Of a stretch of DNA of 64,000 nucleotides, positions 25,855 to 35,586 are shown one piece after another; the first letter of the stretch is position 1, and each line of letters opens with the position of its first letter. The notes under the pieces are model-generated. The model saw only the letters and a list, made by a program, of their open reading frames with translations. It made no database searches and had not been told where the DNA came from. The stretch comes from Pedobacter sp. MC2016-14 (GTDB lineage: Bacteria; Bacteroidota; Bacteroidia; Sphingobacteriales; Sphingobacteriaceae), in NCBI RefSeq assembly GCF_020991475.1, contig NZ_JAJMPA010000001.1, forward strand, positions 2,914,001 through 2,978,000, written 5' to 3'. The translations under genes and the position numbers were made by a program.

Positions 25855-27625
25855 GCAATAACATTTCCATTGCATGTTGCAATGTTCCTGCTTTAAGCAC
25901 TTCCCCTGAATTTACAAAATAGATCTCATCCGCATTTTCGATCGTGTTTAAACGATGTGCAATAATCACCAGGGTAGTTTCTTTCGGCAGCTTTTTTAAG
26001 ATCGCACTTAAAAGTTGCTCTGTAATCGTATCAATATTGGCCGTTGCTTCATCAAGAATCAGCAATTCCGGGTTTCTAAGTACTGCCCTCATAAAAGCAA
26101 TAAGTTGTTTCTGACCCAAACTGATGTTGTCGGCACCCGAGGTCACCGGAGTTTCCAGTCCCTCGTCAAAAATAGCAATCAGCTCCTCCAGGTTGGCCTC
26201 TGCAATCACAGCGCCTAATTCTTTGTTGGTGTAAGATTGGTACGCAGTGTTGCCATACAAAATATTTTCACGTACGGTTCCGGTAAATAAAAACGGTTCC
26301 TGGAGTATAAAGCCTATTTTCTGACTACGTGCTGCCGCTGTAATGCTCCGCATGTTTTGCCCGTTCAATAAAACTTCCCCTTTAGTAGGGTCATATAACC
26401 TTGCAATTAAGGAGGCTGTAGTAGTTTTTCCACCACCAGTAGGACCTATTAAAGCGTAAGTCTTTCCCTTCTCAAATTTAAGGTTAATATCATGCAGTAT
26501 TTCCTTGTCTTCCGTATAAGAGAAGTGTACGTGCTTAAATTCCAATAAAACCGGAACTTCACCTTTTGTTGCATCGCTCAAAGTAGTGGAATCAGATACA
26601 ACAAGTGAATGATCAGCCAAATCGTTTTCTAGTGCCAGGATGATTGAAATTCGCTCCCAGGAGGCCATCGCAACCTGAAAACTTGACCACAGTGCAGCCA
26701 GTTGTCGCAATGGATTGTAAAAGTTGATGGTGTAAGCAAAATAGCTGACCAGTAATCCGACCGTAAACTGGTGGATTGTAATCAGGTAGATGCCGAAGAT
26801 AAGTACAATCAGCTGCGCAGCACCAGAGAACAAGCCATATATCGGCACAAATATCGTATTGGACAAACCTGCAGCTATTGCAGTTTTGTAATTAGCTGTA
26901 TTGGCCTCGTCAAAGCGTTTCCTAAAATAGTCTCTGCGGTTAAAGGCAATGATTACTTTAAAATTATTGAGACTTTCCTGAATTTCAGCACTTAAGCCAC
27001 CCAGACTTTTAAGATTTAAAGCGTTTTTTCGCTTAACCCAAGGTGACAATACCGCAGTGATGAGCAAGATTAACAGGGCAGGGGATAACGCCGCCGCACC
27101 AAGTTCTATATTGATAGAAAGCAGAAAAATACCTGCGCCAAACATCCCAATGATGCTGCCAATAAACTGCATCAGTGACTGCGAAAAGAACTGATTGAGC
27201 TTGTCTGTATCGTTATTTACCCTTGAGATTAAATCACCTGCTTTGTTCTGGTTAAAAAATGAAACAGGAAGTTCCTGTAGCTTATTAAAAATGGCATTAC
27301 GTAGGGTATATAACATCCGCTGGCCTACACCCCCCATCAGTTTAGTTTGCCAGTAACCTGTAGCCAGTGTAACCAGGTACATCATCAATAATAAACCGCT
27401 GTATAACAAAACACCATCATATTTTTTGGTATATACATAGTTGTCAATCACATGTCCTACAATCAAAGGGCCTAATAGGAGTAGCACCGAATTAATTAAT
27501 ATCGCAGCCAAAGCCAGCAATAGTACTTTCTTCTCCCCGGAAATTAGCTGTAGCAATTTTTTAAGCCCGGAAAAAGCAGATTTATTTACATTGCTTTCAT
27601 TGAGGTCATTAAGATTGTAATTCAT
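25835..27625 (-). CDS. ABC exporter half-transporter, catalytic-site subunit
   Basis: 596 residues: six membrane helices (about 30-330) and an ATPase domain. Walker A is GPTGGGKTT, Walker B LLILDEATANID with the catalytic Glu, and the switch is IIAHRL with His, all canonical. The signature, however, is NISLGQKQ instead of LSGGQ. The gene overlaps the upstream partner by 17 bp. In heterodimeric exporters the altered signature belongs to the degenerate site, so the defect pairs with the partner's altered Walker B and switch. Substrate (drug, lipid or peptide) unknown. Confidence 0.93.
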   Translation of the reverse strand: MNYNLNDLNESNVNKSAFSGLKKLLQLISGEKKVLLLALAAILINSVLLLLGPLIVGHVIDNYVYTKKYDGVLLYSGLLLMMYLVTLATGYWQTKLMGGVGQRMLYTLRNAIFNKLQELPVSFFNQNKAGDLISRVNNDTDKLNQFFSQSLMQFIGSIIGMFGAGIFLLSINIELGAAALSPALLILLITAVLSPWVKRKNALNLKSLGGLSAEIQESLNNFKVIIAFNRRDYFRKRFDEANTANYKTAIAAGLSNTIFVPIYGLFSGAAQLIVLIFGIYLITIHQFTVGLLVSYFAYTINFYNPLRQLAALWSSFQVAMASWERISIILALENDLADHSLVVSDSTTLSDATKGEVPVLLEFKHVHFSYTEDKEILHDINLKFEKGKTYALIGPTGGGKTTTASLIARLYDPTKGEVLLNGQNMRSITAAARSQKIGFILQEPFLFTGTVRENILYGNTAYQSYTNKELGAVIAEANLEELIAIFDEGLETPVTSGADNISLGQKQLIAFMRAVLRNPELLILDEATANIDTITEQLLSAILKKLPKETTLVIIAHRLNTIENADEIYFVNSGEVLKAGTLQHAMEMLLQKKRSS

Positions 27626-29357
27626 AGTTGCTGGTGCTCTGTTGTGAAGCGTGGATTTGTACGTATTCTGTACTGCTGCTCATTAATTCCTGGTGTGTAC
27701 CTTGTGCAATAATTTCTCCCTGCATCAATACAATGATATGGTTGTATTGCTCAATGGCCGAGATTTTTTGCGTCACGGAAAGCAAGGTGATGCCCGGATA
27801 GTTAGTGTGTATATTTTCAAGTATTCTTTGCTCAGTATGGTAATCTACCCTTGCTGTAAAATCATCCAATAACAGGATTTTAGGTTCTATAGCAAGTGCA
27901 CGGGCAAGCATAATTCGCTGCTTTTGTCCGCCAGAAAGGCTAGATCCACGTTCAGAAACCATGGTATCCAATCCTTCAGGAAGTCCTGCTATAAAGTCCT
28001 TTAATTCTGCTGTTTCAATAGCTTTTTCTAAAGACTGGTCTGTGGCCGCTTTGCTAAAGGCAATATTTTCACGGATGCTCATGTTAAAGATGATGCTGTC
28101 CTGGAATACAAAACCCAATTGACTGTAAAAGGCATCCTGATTGTAATTTTGTAAATCATGGCCATCAAATAGTATCAAGCCATGGCTTGGTTTGGTTAAA
28201 CCAGTTAGCAGGTACAAGAGTTGGGTTTTACCTGCTGCGGTGGGGCCTATGATGGCCGTTTTAGATCCAGCCCTTAAAGTAAAACTAATGTCTTTGAGTG
28301 CCGGCTTTTGTCCAAAGTTTAAGGAAATATTTTCTACAGTCATATTTCCTGTCATTTCACTAAGCTCTCCTTCATCCAGTAGTTCCGGACTATCTAAAAC
28401 GGAGGCTATTCGCTGATAAGATGCTGTAGCTTGCGCCATTACATTACTCATAAAACCAATAACCAATATGGGGAAGATGAGGATGCTGAGGTAGGAGTTA
28501 AAGGCTGCAAATTCCCCCAGCGACATGCTCCCTGTGATCACAAAATGGCCACCAAGCGCTAATATGGTTAAACCAGCAAGGTTGGAGATGAATATGATCA
28601 CCGGAATTAAACCGGCGAACAGTTTAAGTATGGCCAGGCCCAGGTTTCTTGCCTTGGCATTAGCTGTAATAAACTTATCGTATTCCAATTGCTGAGAATT
28701 GATTACGCGAATAATGGCAGATCCCAATATACTTTCGTTAATCACTTTGTTTAGCCAGTCAATCACCTCTCTGCTCTGAACAAATAGCACTTTTACCTTT
28801 TTTAAAACCAGATAAAATGTAATGCCAATGATGGGGATAATGGTGATGATGCATAAACCTAATTTCCAGTTGATGTTTAGCAGCAATATACTGGCGCCTA
28901 CAATCAGAAAAATGGAAGAGGTAATGGAAACTATGGCTTGCGATACAAAGAGCTTAATGGAATCGGCATCTGCAGTTAAGTTGGTTAGTAGCTTTGATGG
29001 GTTCAGGGATTCAACCATTGCATGGCTTTGCCTGGAAATCTGATGCGCTAACCTACTGCGTAAATCTCGTGCCACACGTTCTGAAGCATAGGTTTGAACA
29101 ATGCTTTGAAGATAAGTAAAGATGAAGATGAGTCCTATAGCAATACCAAAATGTAAGGCTATTTCATTGCTGTTGAAGCTGCCTTTGGTGTAAGTGTCAA
29201 TGCCTCTGGCAATGAGTTTCGGGAGTAATAAGTTAATTCCGTTACTCAATAAGGCAAATAGGACAAGTAAAGATATTAATCCCTTATAGGGCTTTAGAAG
29301 GGTGAAAATCCCGGGCTTTTTTGCTTTTTTATCTTTTTCCATGTTACCGCTGTTCAA
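27609..29357 (-). CDS. ABC exporter half-transporter, degenerate-site subunit
   Basis: 582 residues: six membrane helices and an ATPase domain. Walker A GPTAAGKTQ and signature LSGGQKQR are good, but Walker B is ILLLDDFTARVD (catalytic Glu replaced by Asp) and the switch segment is LLSVTQKISAI (His replaced by Gln). These changes mark the non-hydrolysing site of heterodimeric exporters such as TM287/288. It is the first gene of the pair, with 17 bp overlap into the second. An ATG five codons inside the frame is an alternative start. Substrate unknown. Confidence 0.93.
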   Translation of the reverse strand: MNSGNMEKDKKAKKPGIFTLLKPYKGLISLLVLFALLSNGINLLLPKLIARGIDTYTKGSFNSNEIALHFGIAIGLIFIFTYLQSIVQTYASERVARDLRSRLAHQISRQSHAMVESLNPSKLLTNLTADADSIKLFVSQAIVSITSSIFLIVGASILLLNINWKLGLCIITIIPIIGITFYLVLKKVKVLFVQSREVIDWLNKVINESILGSAIIRVINSQQLEYDKFITANAKARNLGLAILKLFAGLIPVIIFISNLAGLTILALGGHFVITGSMSLGEFAAFNSYLSILIFPILVIGFMSNVMAQATASYQRIASVLDSPELLDEGELSEMTGNMTVENISLNFGQKPALKDISFTLRAGSKTAIIGPTAAGKTQLLYLLTGLTKPSHGLILFDGHDLQNYNQDAFYSQLGFVFQDSIIFNMSIRENIAFSKAATDQSLEKAIETAELKDFIAGLPEGLDTMVSERGSSLSGGQKQRIMLARALAIEPKILLLDDFTARVDYHTEQRILENIHTNYPGITLLSVTQKISAIEQYNHIIVLMQGEIIAQGTHQELMSSSTEYVQIHASQQSTSNYELQS

Positions 29358-29410
29358 CCAGATTTCAAAATTAACATAGTTTTCACTAAGTTATACTGGT
29401 AGACGGTAAT

Positions 29411-29830
29411 TTAGTTGATGGTCCTGTTTTGGTTAAACCAGAATTCATGCATTGACCTTATACAAGTAACCAGGTTGTTGTAACCAGAAGGTTTCGTGAT
29501 ATAGGCGTTTGCACCGAATTCATAAGAGGCCTTAACATCCGTTGGATCATCAGAAGTAGAAAATAGGATAACTGGTGTAAAACGTAAGTAGGGGATTTCC
29601 TTGATTCTTTTCAGGATATCAAGCCCAGAAAGTCCGGGAAGATTAAGGTCCAGTAAAATAAGTTTAGGTTTGTTTTTGTTCTCTACAAACTTCTCCAGGC
29701 TCCTGATTGCATCCCTTCCATCTTCTACTACGCTTAAGGTCAAATCTTCTCTAACTTCCTTCATTGCATGTTCCAGGATAAAAGCAAAATCCTGGTCATC
29801 TTCTACATAAAATATATCCGGCGAAATCAT
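29411..29830 (-). CDS. Single-domain response regulator (Rcp1-like)
   Basis: 139 residues with only a receiver domain: acidic pocket EDD at 10-12, phospho-acceptor Asp61 in LILLDLNLPG, Ser/Thr in LFSTSDD, and Lys in ITKPSG. No DNA-binding domain is present. It begins 4 bp after the bacteriophytochrome stop, so they form one transcript, and it probably receives phosphate from that kinase. Receivers with the loop between the third helix and strand, as here, commonly pair with phytochromes. Confidence 0.93.
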   Translation of the reverse strand: MISPDIFYVEDDQDFAFILEHAMKEVREDLTLSVVEDGRDAIRSLEKFVENKNKPKLILLDLNLPGLSGLDILKRIKEIPYLRFTPVILFSTSDDPTDVKASYEFGANAYITKPSGYNNLVTCIRSMHEFWFNQNRTIN

Positions 29831-29834
29831 AGTC

Positions 29835-32045
29835 TTATTTTTTAAATGCTATATAAAATATTGTACCTGTTCCCAACTCACTCTCGAACCAAATGCGTCC
29901 GTTATGCTTCTCAATGATACGTTTAACAATAGCCAAGCCGACTCCTGTTCCCTCGTAATCTTTCACATTTTCCATGCGTTTAAACAATTCAAACACCTTG
30001 TCGTGATAGTTTACATCAATACCAATGCCATTATCTTTAACCGCATAAATAATTTCATCTTCATCTGCCTTACCTTCAATAGAAATTTGGGGCAAAGTAG
30101 ATTTTGAGGCATATTTTACGGCATTGCCAATGATGTTGTTAAACACCTGAGAAATCATCGTTTGGTCTCCCTGTAAGTCTGGGCATTCCCCAATAATGAT
30201 TTTGGCATTTTCTGCCTTATAAGCAGAAACAACTTCCCGGGTAATGTCTTTAATCAATTTACCCATTGTAATGCTAACAAAGTCCACTTCAGAACGGCCT
30301 ACTCTTGCCAGTTTCAAAATTTCATTGATCAGAAAATTCATTCTGTCTGCACCATTAATTACACGATCGAGTAATTTTTTGCCCTTTTCATCTATAGATT
30401 TGTTCTGGGCCAAAAATAATTCTGTGTAACTTTTTATAGAGGTTAATGGTGTTCTTAAATCATGTGATATCGTGTAGCTAAAAGTATCCAGCTCTTCATA
30501 GGCTAATTTTAAACGTTCATTGAGGATTCTGATCTCACTGGCTTTTTTATTGATGGTGCTGATGATTTTTTCCCTGAGCTTCAAGATTCCTGTAAATTCT
30601 TCCTTTGTCCAGCGGATAGAAGTATTTCTCACCTGTTCTGCCCAACTTTCAAAAGAGTTACGGGGACTAAGGATTAAGAGGCCATCTTCGCCTTTTTCTG
30701 TTGGTTTTTCTGGATTACCTGCCCATTGTATGGTTTGAATCTGTTCTGGTTTAAACCATACAATTAATTCTGAAAGGTCTCTGCTCAACATGCAAACCAT
30801 TATTCCACTTGCTATGTTTGCATAATCTCTGGCTGGCTTAAACACTTCGGGTAATTGATGAGTGTGGTATACCGATTCCTGCATGGTATCTTTAAGCCAG
30901 TTAAAAAGCGGTATCAACTGCTCCTTTGCCGGGGTTTTTCCAAGAGTTTCAAACCGGCCTTCAAATAAAATGGCCACACCTTCGGCGCTGGTTACGTCCA
31001 ATAAGGACAGTTTATGGTTGGTTAACGCAGAAACCAAATCGGCATCTTTTTCCAGATACCCTGAAATTTCCTGGATGGCCTCTTTAAGGTTATTGCTTTT
31101 TTCTGTGTCTTCTTCCCCCTGTCTGTATTCTAATGCAGAAGATAATATCTGTCCAATTAACTTGGCGCCTTCTCTGGCTTTATAATCTATAAATTTAGGA
31201 CCGTAATTGTGACAGGCCACCAATCCCCAAAGTTCTCCATGTGCAATTAAAGAAATACTGAAACTGCTGGCTACACCCATATTTTTCAGGTACTGGATGT
31301 GTATGGGCGATACGGCCCGTAGACTGGAATGGGTTAAATCCAGCGGCGTATTGGTATAGGTTGAAATTGCCGCACTGTTGGTATTTACGTCGGCAATGAT
31401 CCTGGTAAAATTTAATTTATACAATTCCCTTGCTTGTTTGGGGATGTCTGTTGCCGGGTAGTGAAGTCCAAAAAAAGGTTCCAATTCTTCATTTTTTACC
31501 TCTGCTACTACCTCTCCATGCCCATCTTCAGCAAAGCGGTAAATCATTACCCTGTCGTATTCAATCAAGTTTTTGACTTCATGGGCAGAATGGCTCAATA
31601 AACCATCGAGATTTTTGCTGGCCAGGATTTCGGAGATGGATTTGCCGATCAGGTGTTGAATGTCAAATTCTAACGTGGCCGGTTCAAATTCTAGGATATA
31701 CGCTGAATTACTTTGGTGGATAATCAGGTAAAATAGCTCCTCGTTAATCTTTAATTTATAGGGGTTGATAACCTCAAATGTCTGCTGACTTTTTCCAAGT
31801 TTAAGCAGCTGAGCAAAATCCAGTTCATCTTTAAAAGCGGGAATGTTTTTATTTAAATCAGCAATCGGTAAATCCAATAGTTGTTTTGCATCCACCGAGA
31901 GGTAATCTTCAATGTTTTCGCTAACATAAGATACGTTCAGGTTATCGGCATGTACGGCGATGAGAAAGCCGTGAGACTGAATTTTTCCTGGAACGTGTAT
32001 GGGTTCACGGTCGCAATTGGTAAGGTCAACATTGTATTCATTCAT
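29835..32045 (-). CDS. Bacteriophytochrome sensor histidine kinase
   Basis: 736 residues: PAS (about 10-120), GAF (about 135-310), PHY (about 320-500), HisKA and HATPase_c. Cys11 precedes DREPIHVPGKIQSHG, the biliverdin-attachment position of bacteriophytochromes. The GAF has YPATDIPKQARELY (usual PASDIP, here with Thr), and the PHY tongue shows SPRNSFESW. The kinase box is YTISHDLRTPL. It senses red/far-red light and phosphorylates a partner, most likely the response regulator that follows. A consensus promoter lies about 30 bp upstream. No heme oxygenase is in the window. Confidence 0.95.
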   Translation of the reverse strand: MNEYNVDLTNCDREPIHVPGKIQSHGFLIAVHADNLNVSYVSENIEDYLSVDAKQLLDLPIADLNKNIPAFKDELDFAQLLKLGKSQQTFEVINPYKLKINEELFYLIIHQSNSAYILEFEPATLEFDIQHLIGKSISEILASKNLDGLLSHSAHEVKNLIEYDRVMIYRFAEDGHGEVVAEVKNEELEPFFGLHYPATDIPKQARELYKLNFTRIIADVNTNSAAISTYTNTPLDLTHSSLRAVSPIHIQYLKNMGVASSFSISLIAHGELWGLVACHNYGPKFIDYKAREGAKLIGQILSSALEYRQGEEDTEKSNNLKEAIQEISGYLEKDADLVSALTNHKLSLLDVTSAEGVAILFEGRFETLGKTPAKEQLIPLFNWLKDTMQESVYHTHQLPEVFKPARDYANIASGIMVCMLSRDLSELIVWFKPEQIQTIQWAGNPEKPTEKGEDGLLILSPRNSFESWAEQVRNTSIRWTKEEFTGILKLREKIISTINKKASEIRILNERLKLAYEELDTFSYTISHDLRTPLTSIKSYTELFLAQNKSIDEKGKKLLDRVINGADRMNFLINEILKLARVGRSEVDFVSITMGKLIKDITREVVSAYKAENAKIIIGECPDLQGDQTMISQVFNNIIGNAVKYASKSTLPQISIEGKADEDEIIYAVKDNGIGIDVNYHDKVFELFKRMENVKDYEGTGVGLAIVKRIIEKHNGRIWFESELGTGTIFYIAFKK

Positions 32046-32076
32046 AGGGTATGTAGGATCTATCGCTCTTTGTGCG

Positions 32077-32109
32077 CAAAAATATTAGAATTTAGTTAAT
32101 TTAAACAAA
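32077..32109 (-). promoter_or_regulatory. Promoter of the bacteriophytochrome gene
   Basis: On the minus strand TTTG (32109-32106), 21 nt, TATTTTTG (32084-32077): an exact match to the Bacteroidota -33/-7 pattern. The start codon is 31 bp further on. Confidence 0.75.
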
Positions 32110-32288
32110 TACCGAACCAAATCCTTAGCACCGCTAGGGTTGAGGATAATTTGTAGACGATGTTGCTTAATTTTTTAAATTAATTGGAGGCTGATATAAA
32201 GCTTGTTGAGCTTTAAATGCACTATTAATTTAAAATAGATTTGCGCATGTAGCGTATTACTCCTATCTTTGGCGCTCCGAAGGGAAAT

Positions 32289-32362
32289 GCATCCATAGCT
32301 CAGCTGGATAGAGCACCGGTTTTCTAAACCGTAGGTCATAGGTTCGAATCCTATTGGGTGTA
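32289..32362 (+). tRNA. tRNA-Arg (anticodon TCT)
   Basis: 74 nt with a complete cloverleaf. Acceptor GCATCCA pairs with TGGGTGT, D-stem GCTC/GAGC, anticodon stem with loop TTTCTAA giving anticodon TCT (32323-32325), and T-arm ATAGG-TTCGAAT-CCTAT. Discriminator A at 32362; CCA is not encoded. The outer anticodon-stem pair is a C-U mismatch. It reads AGA codons. Confidence 0.95.
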
Positions 32363-32366
32363 CATC

Positions 32367-32402
32367 AAAAGCCTTTAACTTTATTGTTAAGGGCTTTTTG
32401 TT
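32367..32402 (+). terminator. Terminator after tRNA-Arg
   Basis: AAAAGCC-TTTAAC and GTTAA-GGGCTTTT pair around a short TTTATT loop, followed by TTTTT. It lies four bases after the tRNA. Confidence 0.8.
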
Positions 32403-32446
32403 TTCGGAGCGCTTACATATCAATCATTTAAGCTCCGTATATAAAT

Positions 32447-32872
32447 ATGAAATTAGCCAATCTAGTCAAACAGATGATGACGTATATCAAACACATCCCG
32501 GTGCTAATATTTTTATTACTTACTGCTGCTCCTGGTCAAGCCCAGTCGCCCTCCACACCACAGGCGGAAAAGCTTTTTAAAGGGATATGGGTGGATAAGA
32601 AAACGACCAGGCACCTGGAAATATCTTTTGAGAATGGTTATGCTACCATTATAGACTGGACCAGTAAATTACAAAAGCGGGAAAGCGGCGATATCTACAA
32701 GGCATTTCTCAGAAATGGAAAACTCGTCATGCCAGAAGACACCGAGTTCCATGCGCCCTATAGTGAAATCATCTCAAAAAACAACACACTGATCTACCTG
32801 ACAAAGCCCATCATCACCAAAAAAACATCCCGTTGGGATAAGCAGATTTTTACCAGATCCAGTAAACTATAG
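32447..32872 (+). CDS. Small secreted protein of unknown function
   Basis: 141 residues with a signal peptide (hydrophobic core VLIFLLLTAA, cut near GQAQS). The mature part is beta-rich with GIWVDKKTTRHLEISFENGYA, a lipocalin- or META-like strand pattern, and YSEIISKNNTLIYL. No family is recognised. It is convergent with the UvrA-like gene and lies between it and tRNA-Arg. Confidence 0.75.
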   Translation: MKLANLVKQMMTYIKHIPVLIFLLLTAAPGQAQSPSTPQAEKLFKGIWVDKKTTRHLEISFENGYATIIDWTSKLQKRESGDIYKAFLRNGKLVMPEDTEFHAPYSEIISKNNTLIYLTKPIITKKTSRWDKQIFTRSSKL

Positions 32873-32898
32873 CTGGAGAAACCCGGAGTGTAAAAACT

Positions 32899-35424
32899 CT
32901 AAGATGGATCCAGGTAAGCAGCGAGAAAAGGCGCCGTACGGGTGTTGCCAGATGTAAGGAACTGCCGGGGGGCCGTACTGCATACCACTTTGCCGCCCTT
33001 TGCTCCAGCCGAGGGGCCGATTTCCATAATCCAGTCGCTGGCGGCGATCACAGAAAGGTCATGCTCTACCAGAATAACGGTATTGCCTTGGTCTACCAGG
33101 TAATTGAGCTGAACCATCAGTTTCTCTACGTCGGCCGGATGCAGGCCAGTGGTAGGTTCGTCCATAATGTAAAGCGTTTTACCCTGCTGGTTGCGCTGAA
33201 GCTCCGTAGCCAGTTTAATGCGCTGCGCTTCACCACCAGAAAGTTCGGTAGCAGGCTGTCCCAGCTTTAAATAGCCCAATCCGACCTGCCTGACAATATT
33301 CAGCCCGCGTGCAAGTGTGGCATCTTCGCTGAAAAAGTCCCATGCCTGGTCTACATTCATCTGAAGGACTTCGGCAATGTTTTTATCGTTATATTCAATT
33401 TCCAGGGTTTCTTCATTATACCGTGTTCCCTTACAGACCGGACAGGGACTGTACACGCTTGGTAAAAATAGCAATTCTACCATAACAAAGCCTTCCCCCT
33501 GACAATGTGGACAGCGGCCTTTCGAAACGTTAAAACTAAAACGACCTGCATCGTATTTCCGCTTCCGGGCTGCTGGCGTAGTTGCAAAGAGTTTTCGTAT
33601 GGGATCGAACAGACCGGTATAGGTCGCTAAATTAGATCGTGGTGTCCTGCCTATCGGCTTTTGATCCACTTGAACCAGTCTTTTGATCTGATTAACCCCT
33701 TCGGTGATTTTTCCTTCCATCTGTCCCGGCTGCTCCTGCAATAGATCAGCGCTGCTTTCATCGGGTGTATCAGCAGATTTTTGTCCTATTGCTGCCGAAA
33801 CCAATGTCACCAGTACCTGGCTGACCAATGTGCTTTTACCGGAACCGGAGATACCGGTTACACTGGTCAAAACACCAAGTGGAAATTCTACACTCAGGTT
33901 CTTGAGGTTATTGCGGTTCAGACCTTCCAGCTTTAGCCATGCTGAAGGCGCACGTGGATGTTCATTAATAGTATTTTTTTGATGGTAGATATAGTCTTTA
34001 GTTTGGGAATTTTTGATGTATTTGAGCCCCTCAGGCTTACCGCTGTACAGGATTTGTCCGCCATTTTCGCCCGCACCAGGGCCCACATCTACAATCCACT
34101 CAGCGTGACGGATCACGTCAATTTCATGTTCCACCAAAAATAGTGAGTTGCCAGCAGCCTTAAGTTTATCAAGCGCTCTCAATAAAGCCTGGGTATCCGC
34201 GGGGTGCAATCCGGCGGATGGTTCATCCAGGACATAAACAACCCCGAATAAATTAGACCGGATCTGCGTAGCCAGCCGCAGACGCTGAAGTTCACCCGGA
34301 GAAAGGCTGGGTGTACTTCTATCAAGGCTCAGGTAGCCCAAACCGAGATCAAGTATGGTCTCCAGTCTAGATACCAGGTCTTCAGCGATGCGCTGGGTCA
34401 CCATGCCTTTCTCCGGATGCGCAGCTTCTTTAGTTTTATTAAACTCATTATCGGCTCTGGCATGCCTCTGGAATACAGCATGTAACTCGTCCAGAGACAA
34501 AGCGTGCATCTGGCTGATGTCTTTACCATCGAATTTTACACTTAGTGATTGTTTCCGGAGCTTTTTGCCCTGGCACAGCGGGCAGAGCGCACTGAGCATA
34601 AACTGGCTCACTCGTTTTTTCATAAGCTGGCTCTGGCTATCGGCAAAGGTTTGCATAACGTATTTTTTTGCGCCGGTAAATGTACCCATGTAGTCTGGCT
34701 GCATTTTATTTGCAATGGCCTTTCTCACCTGTTCGGCGGTAAAACGAGGATATACCGGGACTACGGGTTGTTCGTCGGTAAATAAGATCCAGTCCCGGTC
34801 TTTTTTAGGTAGTTTTCTCCATGGTGTATCCACTTCATAGCCTAGGGTAATCAGAATATCCCGGAGATTTTGTCCCTGCCAGGCTGTAGGCCATGCCGCA
34901 ATTGCCCTTTCCCTGATCGTCAGGGAATCATCGGGAACCATTGATTTTTCTGTTACTTCGTATACCCGGCCAATACCGTGGCACTGCGGGCATGCACCTT
35001 CAGGAGTGTTTGCAGAAAAACCCTCCGCATAGATGATCTCCTGGCCTTCTGGATAATCTCCTGCCCTCGAGTACAGCATTCGCAACAGGTTAGACAAAGT
35101 AGTCACACTTCCAACCGATGACCTGGAATTGGATGCGCCCCGCTGCTGCTGGAGGGCAATCGCAGGTGGCAGACCTTCAACTTCGTCTACCTCCGGAATG
35201 GCCATCTGATTGAACAGACGACGGGCGTAAGGGGAAACGGATTCAAGGTATCTCCGCTGTGCCTCGGCATATAGCGTCCCAAAGGCCAGTGAAGATTTAC
35301 CGGAGCCTGATACACCGGTAAAAACTACAAAAGCATCCCTTGGGATGCTTAAACTTACATTTTTCAGGTTATGTTCTCTGGCACCTTTTACAATTACAAA
35401 ACCTTTGTTTTCCATACTATGCAT
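32899..35424 (-). CDS. UvrA-like ABC ATPase, short UvrA2 type
   Basis: 841 residues, about 100 shorter than housekeeping UvrA. Two ABC modules: Walker A GVSGSGKSSLAFGTLYAEAQ and [15 protein letters not shown], signatures LSPGELQR and LSGGEAQR, Walker B VVYVLDEPSAGLHP and TLYIMDEPTTGLHP. Zinc-type CxxC pairs are visible in CPQCHGIG, CPLCQGKK, CPHCQGEG and CPVCKGTR. The lost length fits UvrA2 proteins, which lack the UvrB-binding region and are linked to DNA-damage or antibiotic tolerance rather than core excision repair. The start may be M4 (35415). Cytoplasmic. Confidence 0.88.
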   Translation of the reverse strand: MHSMENKGFVIVKGAREHNLKNVSLSIPRDAFVVFTGVSGSGKSSLAFGTLYAEAQRRYLESVSPYARRLFNQMAIPEVDEVEGLPPAIALQQQRGASNSRSSVGSVTTLSNLLRMLYSRAGDYPEGQEIIYAEGFSANTPEGACPQCHGIGRVYEVTEKSMVPDDSLTIRERAIAAWPTAWQGQNLRDILITLGYEVDTPWRKLPKKDRDWILFTDEQPVVPVYPRFTAEQVRKAIANKMQPDYMGTFTGAKKYVMQTFADSQSQLMKKRVSQFMLSALCPLCQGKKLRKQSLSVKFDGKDISQMHALSLDELHAVFQRHARADNEFNKTKEAAHPEKGMVTQRIAEDLVSRLETILDLGLGYLSLDRSTPSLSPGELQRLRLATQIRSNLFGVVYVLDEPSAGLHPADTQALLRALDKLKAAGNSLFLVEHEIDVIRHAEWIVDVGPGAGENGGQILYSGKPEGLKYIKNSQTKDYIYHQKNTINEHPRAPSAWLKLEGLNRNNLKNLSVEFPLGVLTSVTGISGSGKSTLVSQVLVTLVSAAIGQKSADTPDESSADLLQEQPGQMEGKITEGVNQIKRLVQVDQKPIGRTPRSNLATYTGLFDPIRKLFATTPAARKRKYDAGRFSFNVSKGRCPHCQGEGFVMVELLFLPSVYSPCPVCKGTRYNEETLEIEYNDKNIAEVLQMNVDQAWDFFSEDATLARGLNIVRQVGLGYLKLGQPATELSGGEAQRIKLATELQRNQQGKTLYIMDEPTTGLHPADVEKLMVQLNYLVDQGNTVILVEHDLSVIAASDWIMEIGPSAGAKGGKVVCSTAPRQFLTSGNTRTAPFLAAYLDPS

Positions 35425-35586
35425 CCTTGATTTTGATTAGAATTGTTGCAATCCCAGAATAACCACAAAACTTATCTTTGATTATTTGACTTGTCATGCT
35501 TTGTCATCAACAATGTTTCGCCACAGTTGTTTAGCTGAATGATCTGTTGAAGGGCATGGAGCCTTCATCCATTAATATTGAGATAT

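Noticed and set aside
32175..32423. An 82-residue minus-strand reading frame (contains GFEPMTYGLENR)
   Set aside because: It lies across the tRNA-Arg gene; this peptide pattern is the familiar false translation of tRNA antisense strands.
32289..35424. A genomic island inserted at tRNA-Arg
   Set aside because: No integrase, no duplicated tRNA 3' end and no change in base use was seen nearby.
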